A stretch of DNA of 64,000 bases, from NCBI GenBank assembly GCA_016285645.1, contig JAEERC010000048.1, positions 1 through 64,000 of the forward strand, in the 5' to 3' direction. A model generated the notes under the pieces. That model was given only the letters and a program-made list of their open reading frames with translations. It did no database searches and was not told the origin of the DNA. Position numbers and translations under genes: made by a program. Below, piece by piece: positions 59,325 through 64,000 of the stretch. Source of the stretch: Clostridiaceae bacterium. GTDB taxonomy: Bacteria; Bacillota; Clostridia; Oscillospirales; Acutalibacteraceae. The first letter of the stretch is position 1, and each line of letters begins with the position of its first letter.

Positions 59325-60545
59325 TTATAAGCCCAGTAATTCTTTTTTCTTTGCGTCAAATTCTTCCTGCGATACAACTCCCATATCCAGCAGTTCTTTA
59401 AGTTTTTTCAGCTGCTCCATCGGATCAGCCGCAGCCTGCTGAACAATAACCTGAGGCTGTGCCGCAGCTGTTTTTAACTCTTTTCTGAACTGATGATATA
59501 TTGCAACAACCCTTTCCGCTTCAAGCTTGTAAAGGGTGTCTATTTTAATTTTTGAACCTGCAACGGTAATAATCAGATCGCAAGTTTTCGTTGCAGCAGT
59601 AATCGCAGTATCAATAAGCATTCCAGTCAAATCACTGCTTGTGGAATTTTGCTCGGTATTTGCAGATGTTATATCTTCATAATATATCTGCCTGACATTT
59701 GCTGTTAAACCGAACGCCTCTCTGTCCGTTATTATTATCTGCTTATTGGTACAGACAATATAGTCTTTCGCTGTAAGTGAATTGATACCCCAAGCAAAAT
59801 AGACAAGTTTTTCATCATCAAACATCATATATTTCTTTATTTCGTTTGCGACTTTTTCGCCTATCTTTTCTTTTATGAGGGCATCAACCTCTTCATCCGT
59901 TATTTCAAAATCATGTTTTTCTATGCAATCGAAATAATTTGTAAGGGTAATAAAATCCTCTTTAATTGTTTTATCTGCTTTAAACACGGCGAATGTGTAA
60001 CCGTCGCAGGAAAATTCCGCTTTTTCTTCATTGATAGTAAATATAAATTTATCAATCTGCTCACATGAGATTTTCCCGGAAAGATAATTCTCTCTGTCAT
60101 CTTCCTGAAGAATGGAAAAATACAAATTATTCTTTGTTATAAGAATAATCTGTTTGTTTTCCCCTTTAATCATAACGAGCGGAGTGTCGCCTTCTTCATA
60201 CTGATTTAATCGGCTCTTTACCTTTTCAAAGGGTTTGCCCTCGATATAAGGATACATTGAAATTTTTGTCAGACTTACACTGCAGGCGGGAAGCAAAAGC
60301 TTTTCATAAAAATTCTTTGTAAAGTCAAGCAGTTCTTGCGTCCCGGTGTTTTCAAATACAAATCCATCGTTGTCAAAAGCGTTAATTGTGTCAAGTATCT
60401 CCTGAAGCTTTTCATCTGCTTTCGCTTTCATTTCCGCCTTGACTGCTTCTCTCTCCGCTTTGGCTGCGTCATATGAACTTTTTGCCGTTGCCGCAGCATT
60501 CTTTGCTGTTTCAGCGGCGCTTTTCACCTTGTCGAACAAACCCAT
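59325..60545 (-). CDS. PH-like plus SHOCT-domain protein with N-terminal coiled coil
   Basis: 406 residues. The N-terminus is a long Ala/Lys/Glu helix (KVKSAAETAKNAAATAKSSY and on to about residue 50). The centre has two beta-rich regions; about 245-350 resembles a bacterial PH-like domain (LVYFAWGINSLTAKDYIVCT, then KQIIITDREAFG). The end, DPMEQLKKLKELLDMGVVSQ through EEFDAKKKELLGL (about 374-406), is a SHOCT motif, a short module often found on PH-like and membrane-stress proteins. No catalytic residues are evident. It is AT-rich like the next gene. GGAGATTGG precedes the ATG. It faces an XRE regulator across a two-operator promoter. Confidence 0.75.
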   Translation of the reverse strand: MGLFDKVKSAAETAKNAAATAKSSYDAAKAEREAVKAEMKAKADEKLQEILDTINAFDNDGFVFENTGTQELLDFTKNFYEKLLLPACSVSLTKISMYPYIEGKPFEKVKSRLNQYEEGDTPLVMIKGENKQIILITKNNLYFSILQEDDRENYLSGKISCEQIDKFIFTINEEKAEFSCDGYTFAVFKADKTIKEDFITLTNYFDCIEKHDFEITDEEVDALIKEKIGEKVANEIKKYMMFDDEKLVYFAWGINSLTAKDYIVCTNKQIIITDREAFGLTANVRQIYYEDITSANTEQNSTSSDLTGMLIDTAITAATKTCDLIITVAGSKIKIDTLYKLEAERVVAIYHQFRKELKTAAAQPQVIVQQAAADPMEQLKKLKELLDMGVVSQEEFDAKKKELLGL

Positions 60546-60580
60546 AATCCAATCTCCTTTTTTTCAAAAATTGCAATTTA

Positions 60581-60609
60581 ATTTTACTGCAATTTGCGGT
60601 AAAAGTCAA
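60581..60609 (-). promoter_or_regulatory. Promoter of the PH/SHOCT cassette
   Basis: Leftward TTGACT (60604-60609), 17-nt spacer, TAAAAT (60581-60586). The spacer contains operator 1 of the adjacent twin sites. Confidence 0.75.
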
Positions 60610-60626
60610 TACTGCAAAATGCGGTA
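60585..60626. promoter_or_regulatory. Twin operators between the cassette and its XRE regulator
   Basis: TACTGCA-att-TGCGGTA (60585-60601) and TACTGCA-aaa-TGCGGTA (60610-60626) have identical arms with a 3-nt centre, 25 bp apart. They cover the leftward promoter. TTTTGCGGTA recurs just after the regulator at about 60921-60930. Confidence 0.8.
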
Positions 60627-60666
60627 ATGTATTATACTTTTTAAGTCTGAATTCAAGAGTGATGAT

Positions 60667-60867
60667 ATGTATAAACGAATCCGCGAACTGCGTGAAGACA
60701 GTGACAAAACCCAGAAAGAGCTTGCCTCTGTATTGCACTGTTCACAGCAGGTTTACAGCAACTACGAACTCGGTCAGAGGGATGTTCCGACCGACATTCT
60801 GATAAAAATTGCGAAATATTACGGCGTTTCAACGGATTATATTCTCGGTTTGAGCGACAAAAGGTAA
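60667..60867 (+). CDS. Small XRE-family repressor of the AT-rich cassette
   Basis: 66 residues: YKRIRELREDSDKTQKELAS and the recognition helix CSQQVYSNYELGQRDVPTDI, ending VSTDYILGLSDKR. A complete Cro/CI helix-turn-helix with nothing else. It is divergent from the PH/SHOCT gene, and the two identical-arm operators in the 121-bp gap make it the probable repressor of both directions. It ends in its own terminator. Target assignment is inference from position. Confidence 0.9.
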   Translation: MYKRIRELREDSDKTQKELASVLHCSQQVYSNYELGQRDVPTDILIKIAKYYGVSTDYILGLSDKR

Positions 60868-60869
60868 CG

Positions 60870-60902
60870 GCGAAAGATTTTCTTTCGCTTTTTCTTTTTT
60901 TC
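60870..60902 (+). terminator. Terminator of the XRE repressor
   Basis: GCGAAAG-atttt-CTTTCGC followed by TTTTTCTTTTTTT. Confidence 0.88.
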
Positions 60903-60974
60903 AGAACAGGTGTTTTTCGTCATTTTGCGGTAAATTGCGCGGTCTGTTTTGTGCAAAAAATTGAATTATGATAT

Positions 60975-60998
60975 ATTTTTGTACTCGAGTACAAAAAT
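60975..60998. promoter_or_regulatory. Perfect 24-bp palindrome, probable TetR operator
   Basis: Arms ATTTTTGTACTC / GAGTACAAAAAT with no loop, ending 3 bp before the -35 of the TetR-aminotransferase operon. Confidence 0.82.
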
Positions 60999-61001
60999 TT
61001 C

Positions 61002-61030
61002 TTTACAAATGTTTTCTTACAATGTATAAT
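61002..61030 (+). promoter_or_regulatory. Promoter of the TetR-aminotransferase operon
   Basis: TTTACA (61002-61007), 17-nt spacer, TATAAT (61025-61030). Confidence 0.85.
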
Positions 61031-61060
61031 AAAAACAATAAAACAAAAGGAGCCCGCGTT

Positions 61061-61630
61061 ATGGAGCAGTCCAGACGGCTGAGAAAAAAGGATAACACCC
61101 ACCGCGCCATAATGCACAGCGCGAAAATGCTGTTTGAAAAAAACGGGCTCGGCAATGTGACCATAGAGCAGATAGCGGAGCAGGCGGATGTTTCGCGCTC
61201 CACGTTCTTCACGCATTTCACTTCGCTTGACGACCTGCTTATGCAGATTGCCAACGAGGAGATTCACGACATTCTCGATGCCGCGGCGAAGGACGGCAAC
61301 GCCGATGTAAAGGCGGTTTTCCACCAACTCGCGAAGGACACATACCCCTACCCCTATCTTACAACCCAGCTTTTTGTGCGCAGCATTCTCTCATCCGGCA
61401 AAAGCTCCGCCCGCGATGTTCTCGCGCTGCTTGAAAGCGAAATAGAATCAAGCGGCTACAGGAAACTCAAAAAGGATTTTTCGGCAAAGGATATAGCATC
61501 ATTCATTTTCGGCGCTTATTTCGGCCTTGTGTTTCAGAAGTTCATTGAGGATGAACCGTTTGAAAACCCGGCTGAAATCGATAATAAAATAAGTCTTTTC
61601 ATAGACTGCTTAAAAAATCAGGAGGAATAA
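61061..61630 (+). CDS. TetR/AcrR-family regulator
   Basis: 189 residues from ATG 61061, 8 nt after AAAGGAG. N-terminal three-helix DNA-binding domain: RAIMHSAKMLFEKNGLGNVT, IEQIAEQADVSRSTFFTHFT (recognition helix around 44-52). The C-terminal ligand domain is less conserved (AKDIASFIFGAYFGLVFQKF). It probably binds the perfect palindrome just upstream and controls itself and the aminotransferase, whose start is 2 nt after its stop codon. Ligand unknown; it could be the aminotransferase substrate. Confidence 0.92.
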   Translation: MEQSRRLRKKDNTHRAIMHSAKMLFEKNGLGNVTIEQIAEQADVSRSTFFTHFTSLDDLLMQIANEEIHDILDAAAKDGNADVKAVFHQLAKDTYPYPYLTTQLFVRSILSSGKSSARDVLALLESEIESSGYRKLKKDFSAKDIASFIFGAYFGLVFQKFIEDEPFENPAEIDNKISLFIDCLKNQEE

Positions 61631-61632
61631 AA

Positions 61633-63129
61633 ATGGCAAACGGCTACGGTATCAGCAACTGGCAGGATGCGAAGACCATCTACGCCAAACTTCACAAGCT
61701 TACTTCAATGCCCATCTACAGCATCAGCGACGAAGAGCTTGACAGAGTTCTCAAGCATTTTGACGAGAACTGCAAACAGTCCAAGGAAATCACAACGGAA
61801 GCGAAGCAGTACATCCCCGGCGGCGTACAGCACAACCTCGCTTTCAACTATCCCTTCCCCATCTGCATAAACAAGGCGGAGGGCGCCTATCTCTGGGATA
61901 AGGACGGCAACAAATATGTTGACTTCCTTCAGGCGGGCGGTCCGACAATCCTCGGCAGCAACTATGAGCCCGTTCGCAAAAAGGCGATTGAACTCATTGA
62001 AACCTGCGGCCCCGTAACCGGTCTTTTCCACGAGGCGGAGCTTCTTCTCGCCAAAGAAATCAACAAGAACATGCCCAACGTGCAGATGTTCCGTATGCTC
62101 GGCTCGGGTACCGAATCCGTTATGGCGGCAATCCGTGTTGCCCGTAACGCCACAAAGGCAAAGAGAGTCATCAAGGTCGGCGGCGCGTATCACGGCTGGT
62201 CCGACCAGATGGTTTACGGCCTTAAAATCCCCGGCTCAAGATTCTTCCTTGAGAGTCACGGCATCCCCTCAAGCTGCTACGGCACAACCGACGAGGTTCG
62301 CCCCAACGACCTCAACATGCTTGAGACAATGCTCAAAATCAACAAGTTCCGCGGCGGCACGGCCTGCGTTATCGTAGAGCCCGTAGGCCCCGAAAGCGGC
62401 ACAAGACCCGTTGATTTCGACTACAACGCGGGCGTTCGCAAACTCTGCGACAAATACGGCTGCTTATTCATAATGGACGAGGTTGTCACCGGCTTCCGTG
62501 TAGGCCCCGGCGGCGCTCAGGGCTATTTCAACGTAGTTCCCGACCTCACCATATTCGGCAAGATAGTCGCGGGCGGCTACCCCTCAGCGGGCGGCGTCGG
62601 CGGCAAGAAGGAATTCGTCAGCGGCATGGCGGCAGGCGTAGGAACAATGATGAAGAGAGCCTATGTCGGCGGCACACTCGCTGCCAACCCCCTTTCGGCT
62701 TATGCCGGCTATTGCGCTATTCAGGAAATCGTCAAGACCAACGCCTGCGAAAAAGCGGGTCTCGCGGGCGACAGACTCGTTGCCGGCCTTCAGGGTCTTG
62801 TTGACAAATACGCGCTTCCCTTCGTAGTTTACAACCAGGGCTCCATAGTCCACCTCGAGTGCTCCGGCGCGATGAGCTACGACTTCAGCTCGCTCAACAT
62901 CGCGAAGTCCGCTATTCCGATGCTTAAGACCAAGCCCGAAATGCTCCGCAGAAAGGTTGCCATGGAAGAAATGGGCGCGGCTTATATGGCTCACGGCATC
63001 GTCACCCTCGCGGGCAGCCGTCTTTACACCTCACTCGCCGACACAGACGAAGTCATTGACGAAGCGCTCAACAAGTTTGAGGACGTTTTCAAGACCGTCA
63101 CCGTCTGCAAGAGAAATCTCGACAAATAA
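61633..63129 (+). CDS. Class III PLP aminotransferase, glutamate-1-semialdehyde-mutase-like
   Basis: 498 residues. The fold-type I features are clear: GSGTESVMAAIRVAR, AYHGWSDQM, IMDEVVTGFRVG with Asp282, and the PLP lysine K310 in TIFGKIVAGGYPSAG. The latter part resembles HemL (KIVAGGYP/GGTLAANPLS). An extra ~60 N-terminal residues (NWQDAKTIYAKLHKLTSMPI) make it longer than HemL, and no hem genes are nearby, so an omega-aminotransferase or aminomutase on another substrate is more likely. Codon use is of the highly expressed type, in contrast to its TetR partner. Co-transcribed with TetR; a terminator follows. Confidence 0.85.
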   Translation: MANGYGISNWQDAKTIYAKLHKLTSMPIYSISDEELDRVLKHFDENCKQSKEITTEAKQYIPGGVQHNLAFNYPFPICINKAEGAYLWDKDGNKYVDFLQAGGPTILGSNYEPVRKKAIELIETCGPVTGLFHEAELLLAKEINKNMPNVQMFRMLGSGTESVMAAIRVARNATKAKRVIKVGGAYHGWSDQMVYGLKIPGSRFFLESHGIPSSCYGTTDEVRPNDLNMLETMLKINKFRGGTACVIVEPVGPESGTRPVDFDYNAGVRKLCDKYGCLFIMDEVVTGFRVGPGGAQGYFNVVPDLTIFGKIVAGGYPSAGGVGGKKEFVSGMAAGVGTMMKRAYVGGTLAANPLSAYAGYCAIQEIVKTNACEKAGLAGDRLVAGLQGLVDKYALPFVVYNQGSIVHLECSGAMSYDFSSLNIAKSAIPMLKTKPEMLRRKVAMEEMGAAYMAHGIVTLAGSRLYTSLADTDEVIDEALNKFEDVFKTVTVCKRNLDK

Positions 63130-63147
63130 TAAGAATCAACCAAAACT

Positions 63148-63184
63148 TTCACTCCGCTTCACTCGAGGCGGGGTGATTTTTTTG
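63148..63184 (+). terminator. Terminator of the TetR-aminotransferase operon
   Basis: TCACTCCGC / GCGGGGTGA (with G-T pairs) around a 9-nt loop, then T7. Confidence 0.8.
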
Positions 63185-63214
63185 CCGCGCAAATAAAAAC
63201 AGTCCGCTCCCCTC

Positions 63215-63243
63215 TTGACAAATCACAGCGGATGATTTATACT
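63215..63243 (+). promoter_or_regulatory. Promoter of the small SOS gene
   Basis: TTGACA (63215-63220), 17-nt spacer, TATACT (63238-63243). Confidence 0.87.
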
Positions 63244-63247
63244 AAAA

Positions 63248-63261
63248 CAAACATTTGTTCG
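63248..63261. promoter_or_regulatory. LexA (SOS) box
   Basis: The minus strand reads CGAAC-AAAT-GTTTG, a full match to the Gram-positive LexA/DinR consensus CGAACRNRYGTTYG. It lies 4 bp downstream of the -10, over the expected transcription start. Confidence 0.85.
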
Positions 63262-63282
63262 ATTAGCACGGGAGGCGCGGTT

Positions 63283-63522
63283 ATGGTTCGCAAGGTATAT
63301 GTTGATGTTGTTCTGCTGCAGGATAAGGACGGCAAGTGCAGACCGCTGAGGATTCAGTGGGAGGACGGCACGGTCTATTCCGTTGAGCGGCTTATCAACC
63401 GCTGCCGCGTGTGCTCAAGGAATGTGGGCGGCGGTCAGATGCGCTACACCGTGCAGATAAACGGGCGCGAGACCTTTCTTTTTGAGGACGGCGGGCGCTG
63501 GTTTGTGGAGGCAAAGTGTTGA
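63283..63522 (+). CDS. Small SOS-controlled protein, DUF6504-like (tentative)
   Basis: 79 residues from ATG 63283 with GGGAGG upstream. Pattern: RKVYVDVVLLQDKDGKCRPL, QWEDGTVYSVERLINRCRVC, GGGQMRYTVQINGRETFLFE and GGRWFVEAKC, predicted as a small all-beta protein. The W-x-D-G-x-x-Y-x-V ... W-F-V-E layout reminds me of small proteins encoded beside DinB/ImuB-type translesion polymerases (such as DUF6504), though no polymerase is next to it here. The LexA box over its promoter is the stronger evidence for a DNA-damage role. Single gene. Family assignment is low confidence; reality of the gene is high. Confidence 0.75.
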   Translation: MVRKVYVDVVLLQDKDGKCRPLRIQWEDGTVYSVERLINRCRVCSRNVGGGQMRYTVQINGRETFLFEDGGRWFVEAKC

Positions 63523-63644
63523 ATTGCACAAAAATCAGCCGGAATTTTTTATAAATTAAAAGTGAGCAAATCGGGTGAAAATCGAAGAAAAACGGAGAAA
63601 AAACGAGATTGAGTTATCTAAATTAAAAAATTAAAATTTTTCTA

Positions 63645-63673
63645 TTGACACCTGCCCTGCCTTGTGATAATAT
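63645..63673 (+). promoter_or_regulatory. Promoter of rplM
   Basis: TTGACA (63645-63650), 17-nt spacer, TAATAT (63668-63673). CGGAGG precedes the start codon by 9 nt. Confidence 0.88.
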
Positions 63674-63712
63674 ATGCAAGCACGAAAAAAACCAAATCGG
63701 AGGTTATAATCT

Positions 63713-64000
63713 ATGTCAACCTATATGCCCAAAAAGGCTGACCTTGCCGATCGCAAGTGGTATGTAATTGACGCAGCGGGCAAGCCCCTCGGCAAAACCG
63801 CTGTTGAAGCAGCAAACCTTCTCCGCGGCAAGAACAAGCCCACATTCGTTCCCCATGAGGACTGCGGCGATCATGTTATCATCATCAACGCCGAAAAAGC
63901 CGTTCTCACCGGCAAGAAGCTTGATAATAAAAAGTATTATCATCACACCGGCTACATCGGCCACCTCAAGGAGATCACCTACCGCAAGCTTATGGACACC
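63713..64000 (+). CDS. rplM: Ribosomal protein uL13, N-terminal part (cut by window edge)
   Basis: 96 codons are in the window. The protein reads [40 protein letters not shown] and then [20 protein letters not shown], the unmistakable uL13 N-terminus; the [17 protein letters not shown] block near the edge is also typical. uL13 is an early-assembly protein of the 50S subunit. rpsI normally follows and would lie outside the window. Strong sigma-A promoter directly upstream with a ~35-nt leader. Confidence 0.97.
   Translation, partial: MSTYMPKKADLADRKWYVIDAAGKPLGKTAVEAANLLRGKNKPTFVPHEDCGDHVIIINAEKAVLTGKKLDNKKYYHHTGYIGHLKEITYRKLMDT

Noticed and set aside
61633-63129. Assigning hemL to the class III aminotransferase
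   Set aside because: Longer N-terminus, no hem neighbours, and TetR control make authentic glutamate-1-semialdehyde mutase uncertain.
1-64000. tRNA, rRNA, prophage, transposase or toxin-antitoxin genes
   Set aside because: None could be recognised by eye. Small XRE genes at 50.4 and 60.7 kb were considered as antitoxins, but their partners look like membrane or PH/SHOCT proteins rather than toxins.

Overview
The window reads as chromosomal DNA of an anaerobic, low-to-mid GC Firmicute, most likely a gut-type clostridium of the Oscillospiraceae/Ruminococcaceae kind. The evidence is the CtsR-McsA-McsB stress operon, the Prp protease between bL21 and bL27 with a cleavable bL27 leader, the meso-diaminopimelate type of MurE together with LysA, pyruvate:ferredoxin oxidoreductase, pyruvate phosphate dikinase, GTP-type PEP carboxykinase, and strong Shine-Dalgarno and sigma-A promoter sequences. 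No tRNA, rRNA, CRISPR array, transposase or prophage gene was recognised. Both ends cut a gene: ppdK on the left and rplM on the right. This is all read by eye; no searches were run.

Layout. 1-6.8 kb: start of ppdK, an acyltransferase overlapping an XRE-AbrB regulator, a leftward operon (membrane protein, pth, trmL, lipoprotein), then ctsR-mcsA-mcsB with two CtsR boxes around an excellent promoter. 7-15.2 kb: pyruvate:ferredoxin oxidoreductase, a repeat-filled gene-free stretch, then a LarA-like epimerase / 6-phosphogluconate dehydrogenase / PfkB kinase operon. 15.3-26.3 kb (leftward): rplU-prp-rpmA and lon-engB-lysA-yfmF-yfmH-lgt-folD, plus dusB. 26.4-32.3 kb (rightward): polA-rimI-tsaD and pckG.

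32.4-45.5 kb (leftward) is a compact division and cell-wall (dcw) cluster: mraZ-rsmH-ftsL-PBP-murE-murF-mraY-ftsW-murG-ftsQ and then ftsZ. It lacks murD, murC, murB and ftsA, and FtsZ ends in an atypical tail. Upstream of mraZ lie a 10-bp-periodic MraZ operator, a perfect DnaA box, a second repeat island and a ~140-bp tandem array. 47-50 kb holds gap, rlmH and fba. 50-58.7 kb holds a DUF2975/XRE/DUF4173-like membrane operon, ybaK-lacZ, an AhpD-like protein, a Cys-rich mini-protein, a PHP phosphatase and ispE. 58.7-60.9 kb is an AT-rich cassette of two uncharacterised proteins facing an XRE regulator with duplicated operators. 61-64 kb holds a TetR-aminotransferase operon, a small gene with a consensus LexA box, and rplM.

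Together the metabolic genes (fba, gap, ppdK, pckG, PFOR) suit an anaerobic glycolytic fermenter using pyrophosphate- and ferredoxin-linked steps. The most interesting parts are (i) the nested repeat islands, where an exactly 66-bp module with covarying hairpin arms sits inside two different host repeats, (ii) the 140-bp tandem array flanked by terminators, (iii) the LarA-like/6PGDH/kinase operon, (iv) the LexA-box mini-gene, and (v) the AT-rich XRE-controlled cassette.
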